From Lepiota brunneoincarnata (lineage: Eukaryota; Basidiomycota; Agaricomycetes; Agaricales; Agaricaceae), in NCBI GenBank assembly GCA_023014365.1, contig JAEBUN010000001.1, positions 1,116,001 through 1,180,000 of the forward strand: DNA of 64,000 nucleotides, given 5' to 3'. Below, one piece after another: positions 1-9,525 of the stretch. Numbering within the stretch: the stretch's first letter is position 1; the number at the start of each line of letters is the position of its first letter. Below the pieces are notes generated by a model, which worked only from the letters and a program-made list of their open reading frames with translations, was not told where the DNA came from and ran no database searches. Made by a program: the position numbers and the translations under genes.

Positions 1-125
1 AGGTTTTTCCAGCTATTATGTCCATGGCGATGGAGTTGAGTTTGACAGGTCATCATAGGGTTCTGAGTAGTTTGGAAAAGTCCTGGTGATTGATTTGGGG
101 TTTCCAAGAGAATGTCTTGGTCTTC
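1..125 (-). pseudogene. GX1 pol fragment after the protease
   Basis: Start of a pol remnant that matches the stretch just downstream of the protease in GX2 (about 47566-47690) and GX3 (about 56080-56205). The gag tail is joined directly to this point at 126-128. The protease active-site segment (D-S-G-A in the sister copies) is therefore missing. The only open frame over this stretch is a fusion of spacer and pol and is not a real product. The rest of pol lies outside the window. Confidence 0.75.
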
Positions 126-197
126 CAGAGTTTATCAAGGGAATGTCCTTCTGAGTTCTGGAATGTGCAGGGGCACATTGATTGACAGTGTTCCTTT

Positions 198-898
198 TTA
201 AAAATCCTGGAATGGACACATCTCCAGATCCTCAGCTAGTGCAGAGTGGAGTTCTTGTTGGAGTTCAGGGTCAAGGTCATTGACCATTTGGTGCATCTGA
301 GATGCGACTTCTGCGACAGCAAGGGAGTATTTGTGTTGTGGTGATTGTTGGGCATTCCAGTTTGGGAATCCAGGGCGAGTGTTTTGTTGTCCAGAAAAAG
401 GATGGTTTGGGTTTCTTGCAGGGTGAGGAGGATTGGTACACATTCCTGGGAAGCATCTGGCTGGCAGTGGTTGTGGGCATTTACTGACCCAATGGTCTTT
501 AGCTCCACATCGGAAGCATTCTTGGTTCTGATATGATTTCATTTGTTGTCCAGTGACAATGGCATCTAACTCCAATGGTTCTTGTGCGGAGTCTTCTTTG
601 GCATATTCCAGTTGTGGAATTTCGGGATAAGGATCTTTGAATCCTTCTTCTATTGCAGCATGGCCTATTTCCATGGCATGCAGGTCTTGTGGAGTGAAAC
701 ATGGAGCATTACTCCTTTGGTAGAATTGTGCATAGGGCATGTTGTTGTTTGGATGGTTTGGTCCGCAATTGGGTTGGTATTGGTTCCTTTGAGGGAACAT
801 ATTCCTTGGGGTACCATAAAGGGCTTTGATTCTGCGGAAGTTGTCATCGAGTTTGTTGGCTCGGGTATACCAAGCGGTGATGGTTGTTGGAGGGTTCT
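198..898 (-). pseudogene. GX1 gag, C-terminal part with CCHC zinc knuckle
   Basis: C-terminal half of the Gag capsid protein of GX1. It contains one retroviral-type zinc knuckle, C-F-R-C-G-A-K-D-H-W-V-S-K-C (CX2CX4HX4C), which packages genomic RNA. It ends in the conserved tail P-F-Q-D-F shared with GX2. The zinc-knuckle arginine codon is still CGA here, whereas GV and GX2 have TGA at that position. The N-terminal half lies at 2261-3360 on the other side of the W LTR. The reading frame of this half is open but the gene is split, so no full Gag can be made. Confidence 0.9.
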
Positions 899-902
899 CT
901 GA

Positions 903-2256
903 TGAAAAGGTGGAGAAACTTTCGTTGTTTTAAATATAGATAGTGGGCTTGTTTTCACTAAGCTTAGCTGCAATTCGATAAGCTTAAGCTAATACAAGTG
1001 GAATGAGATAGATAATGAACAGTTTCATCTTTTAGGGTGTTCTGGGGGTGTGTTCTGACAGCGAAATTCAAGAGAGTAGTGTTTTTAGAGGTTAACGAAC
1101 AGCCGTTGAAGTTATCTTAGCCGTACGGTGCAACAATGAAAGGACAATCCCTGCCAATTCAAAGCACTGGGTCTCTGGTCTCTGGTCTCTGGTCTCTGGT
1201 CTCTGAACTCTGGTCTCTGTCTCTGTCTCTGTCTCTAGCACTCTGGAACTCTAAACTCTAAACTCTGGTCTCTGTCTCTAGTACTCTGGAACTCTAAACT
1301 CTAAACTCTGGTCTCTGTCTCTGTCTCTGGGTTGGTCGACGACTGAAGAAATCACACTTAACGACGCACACTAAATAGCCCTCTGAAACCGTTCTTGATC
1401 ACAGCTCGCAGACTTGTGTGTGGAAGTGGGGGTGAGACCTCTTGCTTCTTCACGAACAAGTGCGACCGTATTTATATTGTTTGGATACATACGAGAGATA
1501 GTAAATATGAAATAGAAAACAATAAGCTTAATTGTTACAGGCACTGTAGAACATTTTGGAAGGTTTGGCAGCATTTCTACCTCACCCTGGGTTATGGGTT
1601 TTTCTCTGATTAACGAATGGCAATCCAGCCAGACGTGTTCCGTGCTCGTCTGCATTATTCTGCGTCCACGCGAGCACGTTAAGTTTCTGGATCAATTATG
1701 ATCGGAATGTATAGCGGATGGACAATTCCTTGATCCATTGTAATTAATCTCAGTTAAACAGTATGCCAAAGTGCTGGGACCCCCAAAGCACTTGTTAATT
1801 AGGAGTCTTTGATATTTCTAGGGTTTTGGGCATTGGGTATTGCCTCCCGAACGTTGGACGTTCCGTTCCGTGGTCTGGTCATCATTATTGAACTTGCTAT
1901 AGACGTAATATGCCTGCGACAGCCGCTAGGTACATTCTTTTATGTTCAAACGCATTCGGGTTCATCAGAAAACGGCTCATAAGGTCCCTTGATGCGACCG
2001 GGGTATACTCGATAGGCTATGTAGAGCCCTGAATCCCTCCGGAGAGTGTTCTGATAGCTTGGTTCACTAAGCTTAGTGATAATGAGCTGGTTTGAACACT
2101 TCCGAGGCTTGAATATCCTCAGTTCGGTCGAACTGGCTACTACAGGATATAGTACCAATCCTCTATAGAGTTCTTTAATGATATAGCCAATGATTCTATG
2201 TAGAGAATCGTTCCAGGAGTATGGAATTCATGTATAGGTGTGAAATCGGTGTATCA
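903..2256 (-). mobile_element. W-family solo LTR, copy A (1354 bp)
   Basis: Copies of the same sequence lie at 23056-24290 (same strand) and 31856-33109 (opposite strand). Ends are TG...CA. Read on the minus strand it has a TATA box (TATAAATA, near 1470), which sets LTR orientation. It splits gag cleanly: flanks 899-902 (ctga) and 2257-2260 (ccga) form a 4-bp target duplication with one C-to-T change (5 bp if the ambiguous T is counted). No internal region is attached, so it is a solo LTR. U3 contains a conserved ORF discussed under copy B; here a 1-nt insertion near its start breaks it. Confidence 0.8.
1160..1335. repeat. Microsatellite-like GGTCTCT/CTCTGT array inside W LTR
   Basis: Runs of GGTCTCT and CTCTGT with interspersed AACTCTA units. 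The array is much shorter in copy B (about 23325-23365) and intermediate in copy C (about 32740-32845). This accounts for most of the length difference between copies. In LTR sense it lies downstream of the TATA box. Confidence 0.85.
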
Positions 2257-2260
2257 CCGA

Positions 2261-3360
2261 TTTGTCAATCTTCATTGCAATGTGGCAATCGATTGCTTTA
2301 CGATAGAGATCGATCAGTGTGCAATCTTTGTTAAGTCCAGATTGACAGACAAGTTCCTTGAACTGAGCATTGAATTCAGTCATCGGTTTGCCTGCTTGGT
2401 GTAGGGTTTGAAGTCTGGTGTGTGCGTATGCATGTTTGTCTGCCAGGGTGAAGTTGGCTCTAAGCTGGGCAGTGAAGTTGTCCCATGATTCCATGACTAT
2501 GGGTTGTCCTGCTTGGGTTTGGGTGTTCCTCTCATGGAGGTATTGTCTGGCCCAGGCTTGGGCATCTCCTGATTGCATTGTCAAGAGGATGAATAGGGTT
2601 CTGGTGAGGTCAGTGTTGTAAGTGGTTGTGTTAGCAAGCACATAGACTTCACATTGGAAGATCCAGTCTTCAAACAATCTTCTGGTTCCATCGAAGCAAT
2701 GGGTTTGAGGAGTCCTAACTCCTTTGGGGTTTATGCAGTGGCCATTATTTGTAGTTGTCTGGGTGGTGGTGGTGGTGGTGTTGGTGGTTGTATGGGTGGT
2801 GCTGGTAGGGCTAAGGGTTGTATTGGTGTGGGTAATGCAGGTGGTTGGGGATCTGGTTCCAATTGGTTGTTGTCAGTGATGTAGATGTCTGAGTCATTGT
2901 CTACTGGGGGAGTTCTTCCTTGGTTTACCACATATTTGTGATGCATAAGTAAGTTTTCTTCTGATTGGGAAAGTTCTCTTGGTTGTTTGAGGGTGTATTC
3001 AAGTTTTTGAAGTTCAAAGTCGTTTAGTGGGTCTACTTTGGCATGATATTCTTTGGCTTGTTTGCATTTTCTTTCTTCTCATTTGTAGTGTTCTTTTAGT
3101 TCTCTTTCATGTTGTATTCTTTGTCGTTCTGCTAGTTCTTCAGCAAAACTTGTTTGAGTGCATGTGGATATTGATGCACTTGGAGCAGGTGAGTCAAATG
3201 GAGATGGGGGATAGAATGGAGACAGTGTTTGAGTGGGTATAGGGTTTCTTCTGGGATCCAGATTTTGGGTTCCTGATCTGGAGATTCTACTTCTCAATTT
3301 GGGAGGAGGTGATGGAGTTTCTTGGGCTGAGAACTTCTTTGGAGGTGTGGTGGCAGTTGT
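2261..3360 (-). pseudogene. GX1 gag, N-terminal part
   Basis: N-terminal Gag: a proline-rich, partly charged leader (3360-2731) followed by a capsid-like alpha-helical region with the shared motif F-E-D-W-I-F-Q-C-E-V-Y-V (near 2670) and A-W-A-R-Q-Y-L. GX2 (45330-45480) and GX3 (54590-54720) have the same block. The frame opens directly after the TAG of the leader ORF and no ATG occurs near the start: the codon that is ATG in GX3 (53971) is ACA here. One in-frame TGA lies around 3076. The protein is cut at the codons for K-S by the W insertion and resumes at 898. Confidence 0.85.
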
Positions 3361-3618
3361 CTAGCGATCAATTATCACTAGAAGGATGAAAAATTGGGTT
3401 GCAATGATGGAGATTCCTGAGTACAGGTTCCACAATCTGACGACACAGCAGTGACAAGGGCACATGATGTGTTCAAGTTCTAGGGTGATTATTTGGTAGG
3501 CAATGAGGGTGGTGGTGGAGGTGAAGACAAAAATGAGTAGGTAAGCCAGATCTTTTGGCAGGGAGAGGTTGAGGGATGTAGCAATGGCTACACAGAGAGG
3601 CAGTTTTCTTTCATACAT
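3361..3618 (-). CDS. Leader ORF of X family: small two-helix membrane protein with CPCHCC motif
   Basis: An 85-codon ORF with a true ATG (3618-3616) and TAG stop (3363-3361), between the 5' LTR and gag. It has two strongly hydrophobic segments (about residues 25-46 and 67-82) separated by a short cysteine cluster C-P-C-H-C-C, and ends I-I-D-R. Frameshifted relatives sit at the same place in GX2 (44379-44637) and GX3 (53703-53958), and a divergent relative is in GV (39709-39906). After its TAG, the gag frame continues in the same phase with no stop, so the product could be free or an N-terminal membrane extension of Gag made by readthrough. I recognise no known family. Expression is untested and this is the only intact X-type copy. 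Confidence 0.6.
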   Translation of the reverse strand: MYERKLPLCVAIATSLNLSLPKDLAYLLIFVFTSTTTLIAYQIITLELEHIMCPCHCCVVRLWNLYSGISIIATQFFILLVIIDR

Positions 3619-3640
3619 TGTTTTGAATGACCAGAGTACC

Positions 3641-4303
3641 TGTTAGAGCTGGTGTGGGTCAGGACCGAAGTGGAGGGTCGGGGTGGTATCCTTGATATAG
3701 GGTAACCGGGGGACAGGGTGAAGTCAGTACGTAGACTTCAGGACCGAGGCGGAGTACGTTGGGCAGGGGGTTGGACTTGCGGCCTCAGCATATGTGCTGT
3801 GCCCTCCTACTGTCCTAGTCCGTATTTCAGGAAGTCGGGGCTGAAGTGGAGCGAGGCAGAAGAGAGGAGAGGATAGAGAACAGGGAGCTGGTCTGCTGCT
3901 CGATTTGATTATCAGACTGAGGAGTACAAGCCAAGTACCTACAGTATATATACTACTGGCCTTATGGACTATGACTTGTACTGATTATGTGCGGAGCGAA
4001 GCGGAGGCTGATATAGTTACAAACGGATTACGAACAGATTACGAATGGAATGGAAACCAGTACAGGTATGGAGACCTGATAACGTATCTTGACTACGGAC
4101 GGGAAATGGAGACTGGAACTAGAGACACTGAGGGTCAGGTGACCATGGCACATGTGGAGGTGGTCGCGTGATCGGGGCAGTGGGTTGCGGTCGGAGCAAG
4201 TTGGGGCCGAGTTGGAGGGCAGAGGGTTGTTGTGTGGAGCACATGTGGAATCGAGAAGCCTGAAGTTTAAGTGATTAGACTCTGAGTTGGCATGGATATG
4301 ACA
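3641..4303 (+). mobile_element. Y-family solo LTR, copy 1 (663 bp)
   Basis: Begins TGTTAGAGC and ends GATATGACA. It is flanked by a perfect 5-bp target duplication GTACC (3636-3640 and 4304-4308), so it is a solo LTR inserted in the GX1 leader. A TATATATA tract near 3945-3955 is a plausible promoter. An inverted homologue is at 4784-5444. Confidence 0.9.
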
Positions 4304-4374
4304 GTACCTTGACATGTTCAGTATGTCAGTAGAACAGAGTAGAGCAGAGGGCAAGCAAGAGATAAGCAGCAGAG

Positions 4375-4386
4375 TATCTTAGTGTT
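4375..4386 (-). other. GX1 primer-binding site, self-complementary type
   Basis: AACACTAAGATA on the minus strand, one base after the LTR end. It is the reverse complement of TATCTTAGTGTT, which lies about 33 bp downstream of the LTR TATA box. This is the arrangement used for self-priming in Tf1/sushi retrotransposons. Confidence 0.75.
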
Positions 4387-4387
4387 T

Positions 4388-4772
4388 TGTTACCCAGGTT
4401 AGGGGTTTGCTCTTGAGTAGCACAGGGTTTGACACAGGATGTCTATACAGACTTGGTCCTGTCCTACTAAGCATGACTTGGAGACAACAGAGCACTATAG
4501 TTCAGCCGATTTAGAGGCAAAGAGTTATAGGAGGCAAGAACTTTATAACACTAAGATAAGGATACAAGGTAATGTACTGTATCCTTATATACTTCTAAGT
4601 GTGGCTGTACTCCTACTATAATAGTCTGGACCAGAGTAACTATGAGTCAGAGATAAGGAACATGAGGCATAAACTAAGAATAGTCCTTCTGATGTACACT
4701 ACTGATGGTTTCATAGTGACATGGGAATGTAGACTAAAAATAACCATCCTTCTGATAACATTTCTGATAACA
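4388..4772 (-). mobile_element. X-family 5' LTR of GX1 (385 bp)
   Basis: Minus-strand LTR beginning TGTTATCAGAAA and ending GGGTAACA, with a TATATAAGG box. It has the same 385-bp length as the GX2 and GX3 LTRs. The outer flank (4773-4783) is only 11 bp before the next LTR, and the 3' LTR lies beyond the window, so no target duplication can be checked. Confidence 0.9.
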
Positions 4773-4783
4773 TTTCATGTGTA

Positions 4784-5444
4784 TGTCATATCCATGCCAA
4801 CTCAGAGCCTAATCATTTAAACTTCGGCTTCTCGACTCCATGTGTGCTCCACACAACAACCCTCTGCCCTCTGACTCGGCCCCAACCTGCTCTGACCACA
4901 ACCCACTGCCCCAATCATGCAACCACCTCCACACATGCCATGGTCACCTGACCCTCAGTGTCTCTACATCCCAGTCTCCATTTCCCATCTGTAGTCAAGA
5001 TACATTATCAGTCTCCATACCCATACCAGTTTCCATTCCATTTGTAATCTGTTCATAATCCATTTGTAACTCTATCAGTCTCTGCTTCGCTCCACATGTA
5101 GTCAGTACAAGTCATAGTTTGTAAGGCCAGTAGTATATATACCATAGGTACTTGACTTGTACTCCTCAGTCTGATAATCAAATTGCGCAGTGGACCAGCT
5201 CCCTGTTCCATATCCTTCTCTCTCTCTGCCTCACTCCACTTCAGCCCTGACCTCCTGAAATATGGACTAGGACAGTAGGAGGGCACAGCACATAAGCTGA
5301 GGCCGCAAGTCCAACCCCCTGCCCAAAGTCCTCCGCCTTGGTCCCAAAGTCTACATACCGACTTCACCCTGTCCTCCAGTTACCTTGTATTAAGGATACC
5401 ACCCTGACCCTCTGCTTCAGACCCAACCCACACTGGCTCTAACA
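4784..5444 (-). mobile_element. Y-family LTR, copy 2, inverted relative to copy 1
   Basis: Reverse complement of the Y1 sequence: starts TGTCATATCC and ends CTCTAACA in plus coordinates. Flanks (gtgta left, agcaa right) do not match. It is therefore not a simple solo insertion, or its flanks were rearranged. It abuts the broken RNase H domain of G3. Confidence 0.8.
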
Positions 5445-5445
5445 A

Positions 5446-5601
5446 GCAATCTAACCTCTCCAGGCAGCAAGCATGCTGGTTGGAGAAGCTTGCTGAGTTC
5501 AACTTCAAGGTTGTGTACATGCTGGGGATGGAGAATGTCCTCTCAGATGCCCTTTCACACATCTACTTGAATGAGAGGCTAGGGACTGTGTGGGCCCCTT
5601 A
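5446..5601 (+). pseudogene. G3 RNase H C-terminal fragment
   Basis: About 50 codons reading N-L-S-R-Q-Q-A-C-W-L-E-K-L-A-E-F-N-F, then E-N-V-L-S-D-A-L-S. This is the conserved end of the Ty3/Gypsy RNase H domain (usual form R-Q-A-R-W, then D-A-L-S-R). It ends at a TAG. The upstream part of the domain and RT are absent because the Y2 LTR starts directly before it. Confidence 0.8.
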
Positions 5602-6229
5602 GTAAATACACATACCACAATATCATGGATGTTGACAGGATGCTGTGGGAGCTTGTATCAATGCCCCTCCTAGTGTGCCTGGAGGGTGAGGCCAAGTTGT
5701 TGGCCATTACATATAGTGCAGCAAAAGGACAGGGGCAGGGCATGCTCCATACCCTCCCCTCTGGGTTGTTGTCCAGGTTGGGGGGGTTGGGGGGGCCTCA
5801 CCCTGTTTGAGGTAGGGGCCATGGTCACAGTTACACTAGGGGGTTGACTGTTTTCAGCCCTCAGGCCCCTGAGGGTTGAAAGGAGGGCAGGGGTTCTCCT
5901 CCCCCCATTATGAGAAATGATCCTGAGGCTAGAGCAAGGCCAAACATGGTGAATGATTCCAGGGCCAGAGCAAGGCCAATTGCAGTGGATAATCATGAGG
6001 CCAAGACAAGGCCAAACATTGGGCGCAAATGCACCAAGGTGTCTGTGAGCACAGAGACACTCCTGAAGCATCCAAGAGTGGAGAAGGGTTACCCAAAGAT
6101 GGAAGACTCAGCTGAGGGAACAGCTGAGTGCTGCAAAGACAAAGGGGACAGTAGACAACTTACCATCCAAATCCCCACAAGAAAGGGGAGAAGTGGGAGT
6201 AAAGACTGAGAGGTAAACAGGACAGGTAT
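5602..6229 (+). pseudogene. G3 RNase H-integrase tether, degenerate, with a tandem repeat
   Basis: Between RNase H and integrase this lineage normally has a long, charged, poorly conserved linker. Here it is scattered with stops. A 300-base open stretch (5910-6209) contains three imperfect tandem units of about 35 bp (roughly 5920-6020), each encoding A-R-x-R-P or A-K-T-R-P, and ends K-K/R-G-R-S-G-S-K-D. No catalytic motif is expected here. I see no other feature in the interval. Confidence 0.55.
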
Positions 6230-7185
6230 GTGCATGGGCCCCATAAGGGTCAAAGCACTGACAGCATTGACAAACAACCTCCCAAAACACCAGTATCAAT
6301 AATTGAGGCCCTAGATAATGACCAAACAGGTATAAACATCATTGAGGAGATATGCAATAAGTACATCAGAGACTCATTCTCCAAGGATATAATAAAAAAG
6401 CCCAAGGAACACAAGAACTTCACTGTAAAGGACAACCTTGTGTACCTAAGGGAAAATCAGGCTGAAATCCTATGCATACCATACATACTGGTAAATGGGC
6501 AAAACATTAGAGAACTTATTATCTTGGAGGCTCACTCAATGTTAGCTCATTTGGGTGCTTGAAAGACTACAATGTATTTAAGAGACCAAATTTGGTGGAA
6601 AGACTTGGTAAAGGATGTCCAGGCCTTTTGTGAATCATGTCCTACCTGTATGAGAGGGAAACCTCCCAATCACAGACCCTTTGGATTACTAAATCCCCTC
6701 AAAGTTCCCCACTATCCCTGGGAGAGCATCAGCATGGATTTCATGGGACCCCTCCCGGAATTGAGAAATTGTGACACAGCTTATGACACCATAACTGTAG
6801 TTATAGACTGACTGACTGGAATGATACATTTGGTGCCTAGCTGCCAAAACTATATTTCAAAACAAGTTGCAGAACTTGTATTTAGCGAGATCTACAGATT
6901 ACATCATCTCCCATGCTCTATAATTAGCAACAGGGACACACTGTTTACGAGTGGATTCTGGAAACATTTACATGCACTAATAGGTATAAAAATTCAGATG
7001 TTGAGTGCCTATCACCCTCAGTCCAATGGGTCAACCAAGCAAGCCAACCAAATGATAACTCAAATGCTATGGATGTGTATTTCTCCTTCTCAAAAAGATT
7101 GGGTAATGAGATTACCTTCTATTGAGTTTGCCATCAACATGGCACAATCTGAGGTCACCAGATTCGCTCCATTTTTCTTGAACTA
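6230..7185 (+). pseudogene. G3 integrase, zinc-binding and catalytic core
   Basis: The integrase N-terminus has the H2C2 zinc finger (E-A-H-S-M-L-A-H-L-G ... C-E-S-C-P-T-C), then the core with the first acidic residue in S-M-D-F-M-G. The second site reads I-S-N-R-D-T-L-F-T, where the family has S-D-R-D, and the third reads G-S-T-K-Q-A-N, where the family has S-T-E-R-A-N. Two of the three catalytic acids (D to N, E to K) are lost. TGA stops interrupt at about 6560 and 6810; the second replaces an expected arginine. The frame is cut at N-Y-S-G by the Tc1 element at 7186. Confidence 0.85.
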
Positions 7186-7410
7186 CAGTGGGTCAAAAAA
7201 CTGTCCCAATGTTTTCACCATTTGGAAAGGTCAGCTAATAGTGGACCAAGGTGATTATGTAAATACTTGGGGAAATAGACAATGATAATATAGCATATTG
7301 GGATCCTGAATCCGTTTAAATTACGTGATTCGTCCGAGAAGTAATGGATAAATTAATCATTTAAAATATTAACTCATTGGGACAGTTTTTTGACCCTCTG
7401 TCATTTTCCT
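7186..7410 (+). repeat. Left TIR of Tc1 element, itself palindromic at its ends
   Basis: The outer end reads CAGTGGGTCAAAAAACTG. Near its inner end (7374-7400) the same motif recurs in inverted orientation (CAGTTTTTTGACCCTCTG). Each TIR therefore looks like a small inverted-repeat element of its own. Confidence 0.85.
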
Positions 7411-7419
7411 AATTAATAC

Positions 7420-8402
7420 ATTGTATAGTCTCCTTTTGCCTTGATAACTGCCTTGAGCCTTCTGGTTATGCTTTCCTTAAGCTTTTGACATCTTTCTGCA
7501 GCAATCCCATTCCACTTTACCACCAACCTGTCCCATAATTCATATACTTCCTCAGGTGGTTTCTCATACCCCTTCAACCAGTCCTTTGGATATATCCAGA
7601 GGTGTCCAATAGATTTGGGGTCAGGGGATTGTGTAGGCTATAGTAGAATTTGCATATTGTTATCTTCATACCATGCTATTGCCCTTTTAGACTTGTATTT
7701 TGGGTCATTGTCCTACTGGAATACCTACTCTTCCTCCTCTATCTCCAAAGTTTCAAAGCTGTTCACCATCCTATGCTCCAAAATCTCAGAGTATTGCTCT
7801 ATATCTATAACCCCCTCAACCTCCACTAGCATTCCTACTCCTTTCCATCTCACAGCCAGTCATACCATAATATTACTACCACCTTCATGCTTAATAGTAG
7901 GCATAATAGTCTTGTCTGAGAGTCCTTCTCCTCTTATACATCTTTTTATATGACCCAAGCTTGTTGATTTTTGTTTCATCTATACATAATATTATTTTCC
8001 AACTTCTACTGTCCAGTCCTTGTGCTTGTAGGCAATTTGAAGTGAGAAATTCAGTGTTGCTTCTTAGGAGGAGACCATTAGTCTTAACAATAAACCAGAA
8101 AATGTTCTTTATGAGCACATTTCAGATTGTTTGAAGTGTGACAGGAGTAGGAAAGATAGGCTTGGTGGATTGGGTAGCTTGAACAGCATTGTCCAGCTTC
8201 CCAGGGGTGATTTAGTCAATTATTGATTATTTATTCTGAGAAGATGGCATGGAGGATTGTGCTCCTTTATTGTTTTCCTTATCTTGATCAACTTCTTTCA
8301 TGATGTGCTCAATAGTACTCTTGCCTTGACCAGTTTGTACTGAGTTTGTTGCAGAGAATAGCCATTCGGAAGAAGAAAAATGACTTGAGAGTGCTGGGTA
8401 AA
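7420..8402 (-). pseudogene. Tc1-like transposase, inactivated
   Basis: Minus-strand remnant of a DDE transposase. Recognisable blocks are I-I-L-C-I-D-E-T-K-I-N (first D, near 7970), F-Q-Q-D-N-D-P-K-Y-K-S (second D, near 7710) and D-P-K-S-I-G-H-L-W, where Tc1 proteins have I-E-H-L-W. The third catalytic acid is thus glycine (codon GGA). Three in-frame stops lie in the N-terminal part (about 8105-8235), and a frameshift separates the first two catalytic blocks. It cannot encode a working enzyme. The near-identical TIRs suggest mobilisation by another copy. Confidence 0.85.
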
Positions 8403-8551
8403 AGATATAGTTTTTATGATGTAATGGTAAGATAAAAATATGGTTGAAGTGATTTCAATATGATCATGTGATATAGAAGAGGTCACATGACAATTTTTGT
8501 TATCCTCACACTTGATTTGGTATTGATTTGGCCTGTCCAACACCAGATTTT

Positions 8552-8776
8552 AGGAAAATGACAGAGGGTCAAAAAACTGTCTCAATGAGTTAATATTTTA
8601 AATGATTAATTGATCCATTACTTCTTGGACGAATCACGTAATTTAAACGGATTCAGGATCCCAATATGCTATATTATCATTGTCTATTTCCCCAAGTATT
8701 TACATAATCACCTTGGTCCACTATTAGCTGATCTTTCCAAATGGTGAAAACATTGGGACAGTTTTTTGACCCACTG
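8552..8776 (-). repeat. Right TIR of Tc1 element
   Basis: Inverted copy of 7186-7410, including the internal inverted motif at about 8562-8590. Homology ends at the matching point inside both repeats (CATTTTCCTA). Confidence 0.85.
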
Positions 8777-8778
8777 TA

Positions 8779-9241
8779 TGGACAAATGCCTTGCACTCTA
8801 GTATGGGACACAAAAGCAATGAATGAATATCCTGGAGTTTGCATCTATGCCAATAAAATGAAGAATGCCATTATGGCAGCACATGACAGCATATTAGCTC
8901 ATCAGGTAAAAGAATCGCAAGTGGCCAATAGGTGTCAGGTTGTTCTCCCTTCAAAAAAGGGGACTTTGTGTATGTGTCTACTCAGAACATTTCCATCCCC
9001 AAGGGCTTAGCCAGAAAATTAGTGCCTAAATTTATAGGTCCTTATGAAATAACTCAGGAGTTCAACAACAACTCCTACCTGGCTAAAAATATATCCTCTA
9101 AGCTCAAGCAGCAAGGAATTCATGATGTTTTTCATGCCTCATTGTTATGCTTATACATACCTAATGATGATCACCTTTTTCCCAGATGATCAGAAGATCA
9201 AGTTTGGGATTTTGGTGATGACGGCTCCAAATGGGCTGTGG
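8779..9241 (+). pseudogene. G3 integrase C-terminal domain
   Basis: Continues the integrase after the Tc1 element: D-E-Y/N-E-Y-P-G-V region, then K-K-G-D-F-V-Y-V-S-T-Q-N, G-L-A-R-K-L-V-P-K-F-I-G-P-Y-E-I and H-D-V-F-H-A-S-L-L. This is the Gypsy integrase C-terminal DNA-binding fold. A small frame change occurs near 8932. It ends at W-A-V where the hAT transposon was inserted; the expected next block, a chromodomain-like module, is found at 38747. Confidence 0.85.
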
Positions 9242-9525
9242 TAGGGCTGCCAAAGTTCTGTTCAGAACTTTGGTTCGAACCTTGGCCTACCAACTTGGTT
9301 CACAGTTCAGGTATAAGCATAGGGTGCCTGAATGCATCCAAATGCATTTGAACACATTCAAATGCATGAGTTAAGGCCTCTCAGCAGGTGGGAGGTTTGG
9401 TGATGGCAATGGTGGCAGTACCTACCCATGCCAAACATCAACAAAGGCTCAACTCAAAATTTTCATTCCACCTTCATCCCCCACACTGTCAACACCTTTG
9501 AATACCCACAGTTCCTGCACATATC

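Larger units (their letters stand above)
1..4772 (-). mobile_element. GX1: Ty3/Gypsy retrotransposon, X family, 3' part outside window
   Basis: Minus-strand LTR retrotransposon read from its 5' LTR (4388-4772) through a leader ORF, gag and the start of pol, which runs off the left edge. The order LTR, leader ORF, gag, pol matches the better copies GX2 (43890-52733) and GX3 (53217-58066). It is interrupted by a Y solo LTR in the leader and a W solo LTR in gag. It has lost about 365 bp spanning the gag-pol spacer and the protease, so it is inactive. Confidence 0.9.
7186..8776 (-). mobile_element. Tc1/mariner transposon, 1591 bp, degenerate
   Basis: Starts CAGTGGGTCAAAAAACTGTC, ends in its inverse, and is flanked by TA on both sides (7184-7185, 8777-8778), the signature of Tc1/mariner insertion. 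The terminal inverted repeats are about 225 bp (7186-7410 and 8552-8776) and differ at only a handful of positions by eye. A minus-strand transposase pseudogene lies between them. Confidence 0.95.
5445..9241 (+). mobile_element. G3: Ty3/Gypsy retrotransposon of a separate lineage, left part
   Basis: Plus-strand pol remnant: the end of RNase H, a long tether, integrase zinc-binding and core domains, then the integrase C-terminal domain. The 5' half (LTR, gag, protease, RT) has been lost at the Y2 boundary. At 9241 the reading frame W-A-V breaks off at the hAT insertion and continues as W-A-V-D-R-V-I at about 38744. A Tc1/mariner element splits the integrase. Confidence 0.85.

Noticed and set aside
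2740..2790. GGT-rich run read on the plus strand as a glycine-rich protein
   Set aside because: It is the reverse strand of the proline-rich segment of GX1 gag.
4439..4820. Recurrent 60-70 codon ORFs (for example one starting M-S-I-Q-T-W-S) at every X LTR
   Set aside because: They lie antisense to the LTR and recur only because the LTR recurs. They carry no independent conservation.
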